Positions 10,304 to 20,536 of a DNA stretch of 64,000 nucleotides are shown in pieces. The notes below the pieces were generated by a model, which searched no databases, had not been told where the DNA came from, and saw only the letters and a program-made list of their open reading frames with translations. Made by a program: the position numbers and the translations under genes. This DNA is from Nilaparvata lugens. Taxonomy: Eukaryota; Arthropoda; Insecta; Hemiptera; Delphacidae. Numbering within the stretch: position 1 is the first letter of the stretch; each line of letters starts with the position of its first letter. The DNA lies in assembly GCF_014356525.2 (NCBI RefSeq), contig NC_052512.1, positions 1,164,797-1,228,796 on the forward strand, in the 5' to 3' direction.

Positions 10304-13153
10304 TTATTTCTTCTTACGTGCTTCTTGCGCCTCAATAATCCAATCTGGATTCCGAATTGGCATTGAACGCGTGTGTCGAGGATCAACAAGTTCCGGCAAT
10401 ACACAGTCCATATAAAATTTTGTCACTTGTTTAAGAATCTTCGAACTCCAGAACTGCTCATCTTTGTATACAGTAACAACTTCTGTCCCCTTTGGCGACC
10501 ATATACAAAATAAGCAGTACTGATGTTTCGTAATGTGGAGTTGTCCCTGTATTTGATAGTAGTAGTTATGGTTTGTGTTCAATTCGATATTTGTATCTTC
10601 AATTTTGCAAAATTTCAATATTTTCAACTTTGCTGCTTCCCTTGGGAGTAGGTCCTTTATTGTCTGAGGCATTTGACCTCCACAATACCATGCCCATCTT
10701 CTAATAATCCATCCGGCGATGCTGCCAGAAATGGAATCGGCATCAATGAATAGCCCACATTTCAAAATTTTTTTCCAGCTATCTCACTAACTTTTTTTAG
10801 AGCAGCCTCCTCGTTCATCCTCCCATACTCCATTGCTGAACAATTTTTACCGCCCCCATACAATAGTTCGCGAACTACATTTTCACATCCGTATTTGGCC
10901 TTCTCTTGCTTATTCGTCCAAAATTTGATGCAGTAATCCTTTTCCGTCTCTCTTCAAGCCATTCAGCGGAGTGATGCTGCAGGACAGTCCTCCTTTCCAA
11001 CTGGTGACGGCTCTCTTCTGATAACACCAGTGAGGCTATAAACCTATTTTTCTCAATGACAAGTTCTTTTTCACTGATGTCAGGGCGTTGAGCATTCGGT
11101 CCGTAATCATGGTCAACTGTTGTTTTTTGGATGGCTGTAGAGAAAAGTGATTTTCTTGATGATATATTTCTCCTTCTTCTGTCCTGTTCTATCTTTTTTC
11201 TACGTTTAACCTGGACTGACTTATAGAATCTTCCAGGACTTGAAGAATTGCACATTGTTTTATGCAAGTTGTACAGGGCCATTCCCGTATTGTGCTGAAC
11301 AACAGCTCCCTCACACCTTGCCTGGTAGCTTCCGCGAGATGTGAAATTTATTCTCTTTCCACCGACAAATTTAGCAACTGCGTGGTTGTAGTGCTCCACG
11401 TAGTTGCTGTCGACATCTTCGAGTAAACTAGCGGCATGTAGACTCAAAAACGAGCAGCATTTTTGACTCGCTGAAAAGCCCAACTGCTTCTAGACTAGGC
11501 ACTAAATTTGGTAAGTTGCGTAGTCTGTACTACTGCAAAAATAATTTTTGCAGTTTCCATGGTCCCCAAAACGTGATTCGGTCCCTTCAAAATGTCCTCT
11601 TTCAACATTTCGATCCTTTCAATTTTGTTAGGATTTTTCTGATGGTATATCACTGCTGTTGTAACTCCGTATCTTAGTGTTAGTAGCCTGTCACCTATCT
11701 TCTTGCGTAACGTAATAGGGCCTTGCCTTGTCCTTTAACGCTTGTCAGAGCAATCTCTCTGATTTTATTGCAGTAGTTTCGTAAAAGATGGTTTCTACAC
11801 TCAATTTTAAGTATAGTAGTATTCTTATAGGGCCTCCGATCAAGCAACGTTTTATAGACACTACTATCACCGTCAGCAATAAGCCGATTGTATCGTACCC
11901 CATACATTTCTTCACTCAATGAAAATCCCTCAGCAATAAGTGCAGCCTCCATACTTGTAGAACTTTGATGTGTTCCCCAATTCTTGAAACATACATGCTC
12001 TTTTGCCTGCTTCCCGATCGTTCAGCCCGTACACAAAGCGTACAGTATTTGTTCTTCACTCCAACGTATAATACTTTCTTGTGTGGTATCCAACAATAGC
12101 AGCCTGTAATAAATTATCAAATATTATGCTTGTGATAGAATAATGAAAATTCTTAACCTATTTTAGTAACTTCTTGATTCTTGAAAATTGTGTTCTGGAG
12201 TGGGATCATAATTTACAAATTTCAAATTAAAACTATCAATAATTTCAAAGCGACTAATGATATTAGTCATTTATTATTCGCTTTAGAAAACGGGCAGTAG
12301 TCTGTACTTACAGCCAAACTATGAGTCTAAAACGTCTGAGCTTAGAGTTTTGAAGAAAGTTACTTTGAATTTGAAATTTTTGTACTGCAGGCAGGAGATT
12401 CAGCTTTGAATTTTCCAGTCGCATTTTTTTTATCAGTAACACATAGTATAAAACTTCTGATACCAATCTAGAGACTATGGAAACGAAAAATGTACCGAAA
12501 TACGATTAGCTTTCATGACAACTATTGCACCAAATAACATTGACCCTACAAAGGTCATCACCCTTCAATGGAATCTCGAAACCGTTACCAATGCATTGTT
12601 ATTCATGCATGAATAGGTAATAACCTGCTAATTGATGTTTGATGGAATGCAGGCCTCACGAAACTTTCTACGTTTTTATTCTAATAAAATAAATAAAGAC
12701 TGTAAATGTATTATCACAATTTCTCTATGAAGTCGCTATGTAATTGAGTATTATTGAATATTTCGTCTATGAATGCATTATTGAATTGAACTGTGTACTT
12801 TGCAATATTTAACTTGTTTTGTAAAATTGAATGTTCTCATTTAGGATATCTGTAATTTATTTGTTTTATTGCAATTGCTGGATAAATAATAAGTAGACTT
12901 ACCACACCAGAGAGGGAATTATAATTGGTACGATAGGAGCGCTTCGCCCAACAGCCATCCAAATGGAGATATATTGATTGTTATGGTTCTTGATGAAGGA
13001 AATTATGGATGTGTATCAAATATTAGCTTACCTTTTGGAAGCCCAGTATTGAATTAACGCTGTTCCTCTTCGTTTAAGCGGTTTCGCGCTAAGTTTCAAT
13101 CTGCGTCCACTTTTGTGTCTAAAGCGTCGGCGACTTTGATGAGGCTTCGGCAT
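10304..13153 (-). pseudogene. MULE transposase fused to a YqaJ-type nuclease
   Basis: The proposed first exon (13153-13032) starts at ATG, encodes a basic peptide beginning MPKPHQSRRR and ends at a GTAAGC donor. The transposase exon starts after TTACAG near 12113 and includes VLYVGVKNKYCTLC, STSMEAALIAEGF and IADGDSSVYKTL, which are typical of the Mutator-like transposase domain of arthropod MULEs. Downstream, 11483-10875 carries HSAEWLEERRKRITASNFG, the start of a YqaJ exonuclease domain. Its catalytic core (ASPDGL, then VEVKC) lies at about 10680-10735, one frame off, and the C-terminus (YYQIQGQLH, then PRHTRSMPIR) at 10765-10304. At least three frameshifts are present. This is the coding part of the element that landed in PolB. 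Confidence 0.78.
12115..13030. other. Probable intron of the MULE-YqaJ gene
   Basis: This stretch lies between a donor (GTAAGC at 13031) and an acceptor (TTACAG at about 12114) on the minus strand. It is AT-rich with no open frame of note. A small undetected exon cannot be excluded. Confidence 0.45.
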
Positions 13154-13159
13154 TTCGTC

Positions 13160-13855
13160 CATTTTTTATGATAAATAATTTGGTCGCATGCACTTCAACA
13201 TTTTTGTAACATTTCACGTAATTCGAAGTCAATAGGAATAGAATAGAAAAAGTATTATTCACTAACAAGGATTGTCTAGAATAAACAAGGCAAAACGTTT
13301 CTATAAATGAAAACCCATAGTAACTTATCACAAATGACTGGATGAACTTTCACTGTCACGTTTCAACGAACTAATAAGTCACACATGGCATGGATATGGC
13401 AAAAGCTAGCTGGAATTGAGAGACAGAGAGAGTGTAACAGACTTCTCATCTATTCCCCTCCCATTCCCACTCTTTCTTGTGGTCATTCATTCAATTCATT
13501 CATTGATACACTGCTGGGCATTCTTAGTATGTAAGTAGTGGTGGTGGGGGTTACGTTTCAACAGTAGAGCTCTCTGGAGAATAACCCTCGAACTAAGTTG
13601 GCATGTAACGGTTCATTTTTGGTTCAAATTTGCAATTTAACGACTCAGTTTATTGCAAACTATTAGGAATTTGAACAAAATTCAAACGGATTTAGATTTG
13701 TGTTGTTATCTAAAGGTCACTGTATTTTCAAATTCGTTTCTCGATGCTTCTTTTCCAAAATAGCAAATTCATGTTTAAATAGCTAAAATAAGAAAAACTT
13801 GAAGAAATAATGAATTATGAAAAGCGTATGCTCTCTGTAAAAGCATATAGTTGAG
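13160..13855. other. Upstream flank of the MULE-YqaJ gene, no gene seen
   Basis: No coding signal is visible. This should contain the right end of the insertion in PolB, but I could not identify terminal inverted repeats or a 9-bp duplication by eye. Confidence 0.4.
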
Positions 13856-13859
13856 TCCT

Positions 13860-14383
13860 ACGAACTTTCAAGAAATAGTTCAATCCATTCTTGAGGTATG
13901 ATGTAAGCAATATGCTTACTTTTCAGCTTGTTAGGTGGGTGTGAGTAGAATCTTACATACTAAATTTTCTACATGTACACTACGTTCAAACATGATTTCT
14001 TATACAAATTAAAATTAAGTTTTCTACATTTAACCGATGACTTTACTCTCCTTTTGCTACGCATTTATTTACAACCTCGTCATCATTCTCATTACCAACT
14101 AAAAAGCTGTAAAGTTTCGATCTAAGACCTATAAATTTAGAGATCGGCCTTGAGCCCGTTTCATCCTTAAACTTACCTACAACTTTATTTCTCTCCATGG
14201 AAAAGCAAGGGTGGGCAGGTGGATAGTTAGAAGTATCGAAAAGGGTCAAATTATCTTTGATCAACTGATACACATCTTCGACTTTTAGGTTTAGAAGAAA
14301 ACTGTTGGTATTGGTCATACAGAGTTCTACGTGGTTCCAGGGTACGATTTTTTGTAATTTGCAATAGAAAAAATCGTACATAT
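13860..14383 (-). pseudogene. Polinton PolB, part after motif B
   Basis: The minus-strand frame from 14379 to 14043 continues the polymerase after the LTR retrotransposon. It includes YDFFYCKL, the motif C position and ISKFIGLRSKLYSF. Family B polymerases have DTDS at motif C. Here it reads NTNS (about 14295-14315), so both metal-binding aspartates are replaced. After a frameshift near 14045 a weaker polymerase-like stretch (KLNFNLYKK) runs on, followed by stops at about 13965. The first bases (14380-14383) are the ATAT target site. The piece is separated from the N-terminal part by 8.7 kb. Confidence 0.82.
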
Positions 14384-16904
14384 TGTGATGAATTTTCCAA
14401 ATAGATCTCATGAAAAGAGAGAAAAATTGTGATTACCTTTTAAAATGAAAGAATTTGCTAAAGGAATAGTTAGCGACCGAGCGATAAAGCTTACTTATCA
14501 ATAACTGTATATTAGATAAGAGTACCGTTCTGTACTGAATATTTTTCTAGGAAAATTATTCAATAAAATTATAATTATTTTGCAAATAAAGCACAAATTA
14601 TTTATGAATTGCTCACTGATTTTGAGGTTACACTTTGTTTACTATCGATCAGATGTTTTTAAAACAGTTCGAACGCAGCTGACTGATTCGAAGTATTGTC
14701 AAATGTCACGCTGGCTTCACGTAAGTTATAATACCATCTCTAAAAAATTAAAACTATCCATAAAGGATCAAGAATTTCAAATAAAAAAATAAAATGTATG
14801 TGTTATCGTTGAAATTATTTATTATTTAAGAAATTGTATTATGCGTCGGGTCTTATTGTAACTAAATAGGTCATAGCATGAAATTCTATTATTGATAAAA
14901 TGGCAGAAATTAATTATAATAATCTCAAACCTAATAAAAATTGTACAAGAATATTAATTTATTAATAATTTAATTCAACTGAACCACATGGTAATTAAAT
15001 CTCTTGGTAGGTCTAAACCAATCACAGTGCATAGAAATAGCACCAAGACGGTGATCGTTTGAAAGCAACACATGTTAATCTATTATCAGACAACAACCCT
15101 GCCTTATCAGTTACACTAGCACATGTACATTGTATGAGAGGAACTATGTCTAGAAGATTAAGCAGTTTTAAGAATTACATAAATTAAATTATTATTGTAA
15201 TTAAAGGAATTGTATTCTACTGCTTGCCACTGACGTCATGTTTACGTCACAAGCGTTCTACCAATGACAAATTTTTATGCAAATTATTACATTGAGATTC
15301 CGAGAAGCAAGGTCTAGCCTAAAAGCTTAGAGAAAAGAGCAGCACTTCCCTTTTGAAATCCTTACCGTGTAGATCTCTTTTTATAGTTACCAAGACCTAT
15401 TTGTGAAAATTTCTTGTTCGATTTTTAAATGTTCTATTTGTGAGCCGATATTTTAGGCCAATTTATTTGTTATTCGTAAATTTCTGTTCTCATCAATCGA
15501 TAAATTTAAAAGCTTAAAGTAAACTATCCCTTAATTAATTCGGTGAAGGAGATATTTAAATTAAAATTCCCCACGTGCTGAAACCGAAGCCTGGATTGCC
15601 GCCGATCAAACGATTTTTGATCTAAAGAAGAAAACCACGACGACCAAGGAATTTCACGTGAGTTATAAGTCATAAGGGGCCCCATCTACGCTTCGAAAAT
15701 ATTTCAGTGCAGAAAAACATAAATTTTTCTTCGTTAAATTATTGGCCACGCCGACAAGCGCTTTAGCACTTAAGAGTCTAGAATTTATTCATATTAAATT
15801 TATAAGAATTTAGTTGATTAACTATCCTCCGCTGCCTGAACCACGACCCCGAACATTTTAAAAATATTTTCTATAATTCATTTTTTCACTATTTTTTCAA
15901 ACTGTTAAATTTTATCAATTGTAAAATTCTGTTGAATCACGCATGGTATCATGCAGGCACAGAAAATTTTTAACTATTCTATTAATGCTAAATTATTATC
16001 AACCTGAAATCAAATTCTGAATCTGCACTGTATGATTGCATATTTTATTGTAATATATTTCAGTTTTGTTAATTCGCTTTCTGAGTTCGATATTTCTTAA
16101 GCCTGTCAATTATTGTGTCTGATACGTTCTATATCATCAAGAACCGATCGAATACGATCATTGGAATAATTGAATCAAGCTGGATATTGGAACAGGTCTA
16201 AGTGGATGTAGTGAGTGGGGTCAGATCGAGATATTTATTCTTTGTCCTTACCTGCTCATATATCAGCTTTTATCTGTTACCTACCTCGAATTTGGAGCGA
16301 ACTCATCAATTGTACAGCAGAGGCAGCCATAGATCATATAAATTCCTACAATAGAGCTTAAAACCGACAAGACTCTGTTCTCGAAGTATATTCTGAACGA
16401 TATTGGGTTCAAATACCGTATTTTTAATCCTTCAGAACTTATTAGAGACGCAGTCCCGTAAATTATCTACATCGGGATTTTTGCTCGACCTGTATGATTT
16501 TGTATGCTCATTCTTCACAGGTAATAATTTTAAGGTATCCGTATTCAGTGTTTAGCGTCCGCTACACTACTTATAAAAATTTCATCATTATACAATCTGT
16601 CATTAGAAGAATCAAGGGTGAGCGAGCGTTTAGGCCTCCCGCGATTCCGACAATTGTATTGAGTCTTGTAGTGAGTCAATCAGTCTGGTGTTCACTCAGC
16701 GTCCTCACACGCCATTGCAAAATTTATAGCCACTACACCACTGACTCAGTGCAAGATTCACCCTACATGTGTGAAGCCGTTAAAAAAAACGCACCACATG
16801 ATTTGCCGGCCCAACGTGAGGCATTTAAATACAGCATTACATCACCCTACGTGTGTTGTCCTATCCTTGGAGGTGAGAGTGACTCCCCCAGGAAGAGCAC
16901 CACA
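14384..16904 (+). repeat. 5' long terminal repeat
   Basis: It begins TGTGATGAATTTTCCAAATA and ends AGGAAGAGCACCACA. It matches the 3' LTR over its whole length with scattered one-base indels and substitutions. At 2.5 kb it is long for an insect LTR. It includes a 137-codon open frame (16494-16907) that is present in both LTRs only because the LTRs are copies. Confidence 0.92.
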
Positions 16905-16909
16905 TGATT

Positions 16910-16920
16910 TGGCGCCCAAC
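16910..16920 (+). promoter_or_regulatory. Primer-binding site, tRNA-Lys type
   Basis: TGGCGCCCAAC starts five bases after the 5' LTR. It is complementary to the 3' end of a tRNA-Lys ending in GTTGGGCGCCA, the primer used by several retroviruses and Gypsy-like elements. Confidence 0.8.
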
Positions 16921-17737
16921 AGTGATAGGCATTGAAGAGGTGGATAATCGACTGCGAGGATTATTTAGTTGCTCAGTATACTATAGCGCTGACAACGGGA
17001 AAATTTTTTTTGAAAAATTCATGGTTGTGAATTTCTTCAAATTTAATATTAACTGTTCACTGTTATATAAAATAACAAGACGTACCATACCCAATTTTTG
17101 AACAGAAAAGAAATTTATCGATTGATGAATTTTTAGAGAAAGAATCGAACTCAGAATTTTATTATCGTGTTATTCGAAAATTGGTCATACTATAAGTCAT
17201 AGGTATAAGAGATATCATAAGAAAGGTCATATTATTTGAAGAATATTAGGTCTATATTGAAACAATTTATAAAAATTTACAGAAAAGAGGATTGAAGTTA
17301 TTTACATTTTTTAAATTTTTAAAACATAAAGAGGGAAGTAAAATTAAATCACGGATATATTGCGGAATAATTCAAGCAGAGCATCACTGCTTTTATATAA
17401 AATTTTGCGAAGAATACTAGCCCTATATATAATTGCGGCGAGAACTTATAAGAGTAAAATATTTATAATAGTAATAATAATAAATTATCAAGACGTACCT
17501 TTGTCATTGTATTATCCATTGTGCATCCTTTATATTATTGTCACTTTATGTTAACGATATTGCTAATTTGATTCACTTCACCACTGAACATATTATTGAA
17601 TCACACTTTTGTATTTCTTCATTGAACGAATTTTCACACTATTTCAATTTTGATCATTCACTTATAATCGTTTCACATAACCTCACATGTTTGCGGTCGT
17701 TTCAACACACTTGCATCTTTATATCATCCGATAAACT
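16921..17737. other. Leader region of the LTR element
   Basis: This is AT-rich sequence between the primer-binding site and the first candidate ORF. Short open frames here have no motif. A packaging signal would be expected but cannot be seen by eye. Confidence 0.5.
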
Positions 17738-18650
17738 ATGGAAGATCCACACCGCATCCTGGAGCCCACATCGGCGACTTCAAGGACGGAAGATGTCGCG
17801 CGGGAGAAACGCCCATGTACCACCGTTCCAGAGGTTCAGATGCCCACATCTAACGTCACAGAACCATTGCCGCCGGTTGAGGACCGCACACTCACCCTTT
17901 CCTTGCAAGAAGTGAGCCTCCGACTGAAAGCATTCTACGATGCATATGAAGAAAACAGACGATCAAAGGAAGACCCTACGCTCGTTATCACGCTGGGTGA
18001 GGACGCCATCCTGAAAGCAATAAAAAATGCAGTTGAAGGAACATACAAGCAAATGAAGAAATAATTGAAGACGTCCGACAGTTGCGGATAGCATATGAAC
18101 AAGGTCTTGATCTTGAAGAACTGAACAACAGTTGAAGGAGCAGCAGAGGAAAGCAGGACGGTAACACAGCAATTGAGGAGGAGTGTCAAACAATTAAAAT
18201 TAATATTGACCAGTGATCGAGCCCATGCATGCGAAAGCGCACACTCGAAGGAGAGGTCATAAAACAGCAAGTGAACATGACACATATAAGGGAGACCAAC
18301 CTACCGAGAATGTCAAGACTGAAGCTGCACCGACGCCGCCGAACGCCGAAGGACCTGACACATCACCAGCCAAGCCGAGGACGTCATCCATGGCATAGAG
18401 GGACAGCCCGCATCATCGCCCGCAGAATGCCAAGAGGAGCCGGACGACATCACCCGCCAAGCCGAGGACGTCATCCATCAGGTAGAGGGACAGCCCACAC
18501 CACCGCGCGCCGGACACCAGGAGTCCAAGGGACGTTGCCGACCACGTTGAAGAGCAGCCCGGACCGCCGACCGCCCACATCACCGTCCATCCACCGAAGA
18601 CAGCATCTACAACAGATAAACCCGGTACTCATGAAGATCGCCCACTAAAC
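17738..18650 (+). pseudogene. Gag-like reading frames of the LTR element, broken
   Basis: A 108-aa frame (17738-18064) starts MEDPHRILEPTS, is hydrophilic, and has a helical C-terminal half (LSLQEVSLRLKAFYDAYEEN). Downstream frames (18213-18648) are Pro-, Arg-, Glu- and Asp-rich and contain an imperfect tandem repeat of about 88 bp around GAGGACGTCATCCAT (near 18380 and 18468). The position after the leader suits a degenerate gag, but there is no zinc knuckle or major homology region. I could not assign a family. Confidence 0.4.
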
Positions 18651-18680
18651 AATAGAAATGAAACAGAAACCCACAACAAA

Positions 18681-19136
18681 TTGAAATCACAACTGAAACT
18701 AAAAACCTACAAATCAAAACTACACACAAGCAAAATAGCAGCTCCACGGAAAAGAAGAATGGTCTCAAGAAAAATTTATCTACACCGCCGTCATGTTAGG
18801 CTAAAATCTTACATCAAGCTTTCTACTAGCATACAAGAAAAAAGGAAAACAATATCAAGAAAGACCTACAATCACCGCAGTCATGTCCGGTTGAAATCAA
18901 ACAGACTGTACACCGCCATGCAGGAAAGGAAAATATCATCAAGAAAAACCCACAGACACCACCGGCATGTCAGGTTTAAAAAGATCGAACTACATGTCAC
19001 CGGTCAACAAGGAAGGTCAATATTAGCTGAAGAGATCTACCTACTTCGCAGGCACATTCGTTTTAAGCAAAGTTTAGTAAAACGGATAGTTGCAAATTGG
19101 AACAGAAACTTTGAAATAAACCGAAATCAAATTTAG
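18681..19136 (+). CDS. Arg/Lys/His-rich repeat protein in the LTR element
   Basis: This 151-aa frame contains four degenerate repeats of about 27-31 residues, with cores like SRKIYLHRRHVRLK, SRKTYNHRSHVRLK, SRKTHRHHRHVRFK and EEIYLLRRHIRFK. The nucleotide units start near 18768, 18859, 18940 and 19029. The product would be strongly basic, so a nucleic-acid-binding role is a reasonable guess. It may be the C-terminal part of the upstream gag-like frame. Only conservation of the amino-acid core across copies that differ at the DNA level hints at selection. Confidence 0.45.
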   Translation: MKSQLKLKTYKSKLHTSKIAAPRKRRMVSRKIYLHRRHVRLKSYIKLSTSIQEKRKTISRKTYNHRSHVRLKSNRLYTAMQERKISSRKTHRHHRHVRFKKIELHVTGQQGRSILAEEIYLLRRHIRFKQSLVKRIVANWNRNFEINRNQI

Positions 19137-20522
19137 ATGGGGGCTTGAGAAAGAAAATAATGTTTTAATTAACTGGAAGCTACGTTGTGAATTACATCAA
19201 TTATCAAACTTCTTCATGGTCACAGCCTACCCACCGAATCATATCTTTGCAGACTAGCATCTTTCTACTACAGCCTAATCAACATAACCTAAACTTCGCC
19301 GCATCTCAGCTAATGAGGAAAATATTATAAATCCACATCAAATGAAGAACTTATTATCAACTTTAATAACAGAAGAAAATAAAACTACGAAACAACTTTA
19401 AAAAATTACCAACCTAATCAGGCCATCCACCTCGTGTCAGAGTCATCACCGAAACAATCGCCTGATATCATATGCACAACTGAAAAATAGAAACAAGAAT
19501 TATATTATCCACGGAAAATAATTGTAAATTAGAAATAACATGAAGTTAGTAGTGAATAGGAAGAAAGAAAATAAACAAAGTTTATTTGAAAAAATGCGTA
19601 AATATAACCTCGAAATACAGAATCGATAGAAAAAATCTATTCGGAACCAAAGCCTGTTCGATAATTTTCTTCGTCCCACCAACCAATGTGTACGAAATCC
19701 TAGAGTCAATGTTAATAGAATCAAAGCAATATCGTTATTAATATTGTAACCTATTATTTAATGTGAAATTATATAAAAAACGCAAACAAATATATATTTA
19801 TGTTAATTTGCACGAAATGCGCATGTTCTATGTCATATAAATGTATTGCTAAAAAAGCCAAAAAGAAAATGAAATTCTTACCTTTAAATGTGAAATTTAT
19901 TACTGTTGCATCAAAAAGATCATGAATTGTAACTCAAATTGATAAATATAATCTTAAGGACTTAATATTTGTAACCAACATTGATAAAAATCAAGAAAGC
20001 CATTTCAAGTGTAACCCTGTTGGTACGCAACGTACTAAGCGCAAATAAGAAATTGCTCGAGTCAAACGGTAGACGATTGTCAAGTCACCGAAATAAAATC
20101 ACACTCTCACCCAATTTATGTAAAAGCCAACCAAAGAGTCGAAACCTGTAACAACTATGAAAAAATGATGAAAGTCTATATTTGTTGCAAATACTATTCA
20201 AATCTTAAGAAGTAATATGTGAAATTTTGTATATTTGTTATAGTTATGGGTCTGCTCATAAGCCACCCGTGAATGGAAGTTGTGGAGTTGTTTTAATGAA
20301 GATCCAAAAGAGACCTCATTAATTATTGTATTTCGATTGTATCCAATGAAAGGAACAATCAATTATTTATTTTTCGTAGCCAAAAGTGCGCGATATATTG
20401 TTTTTAGTGTTAAGTGTTGAGTTTTCGTAGAAGTAAGGAGATGAAATAATGTATTCATCACAATATCGGATTTTTCAAATAGTCATTGTTTCGACTCGTC
20501 TCCCAATTACCTATTAAAATAT
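19137..20522. other. Non-coding interior of the LTR element
   Basis: There is no gene. A G-rich GATGGGGGCTTGAG at 19137-19150 directly after the preceding stop resembles the tract before the 3' LTR and could be a relic or secondary polypurine tract. The rest is AT-rich without motifs of retroviral enzymes. Confidence 0.55.
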
Positions 20523-20536
20523 CCTGGGGGCTTTTG
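20523..20536 (+). promoter_or_regulatory. G-rich tract before the 3' LTR (polypurine-tract position)
   Basis: CCTGGGGGCTTTTG lies immediately upstream of the 3' LTR, where the polypurine tract for plus-strand priming should be. The run of five Gs fits, although the tract is short and not purely purine. Confidence 0.5.

Noticed and set aside
14580..14792. Open frame repeated at 20730-20978
   Set aside because: Both lie in the LTRs at the same relative position; no motif.
16494..17101. Open frames at the end of the 5' LTR and copies at 22643-23114
   Set aside because: They are the LTR end read in a chance frame. Presence in both LTRs reflects LTR identity, not conservation.
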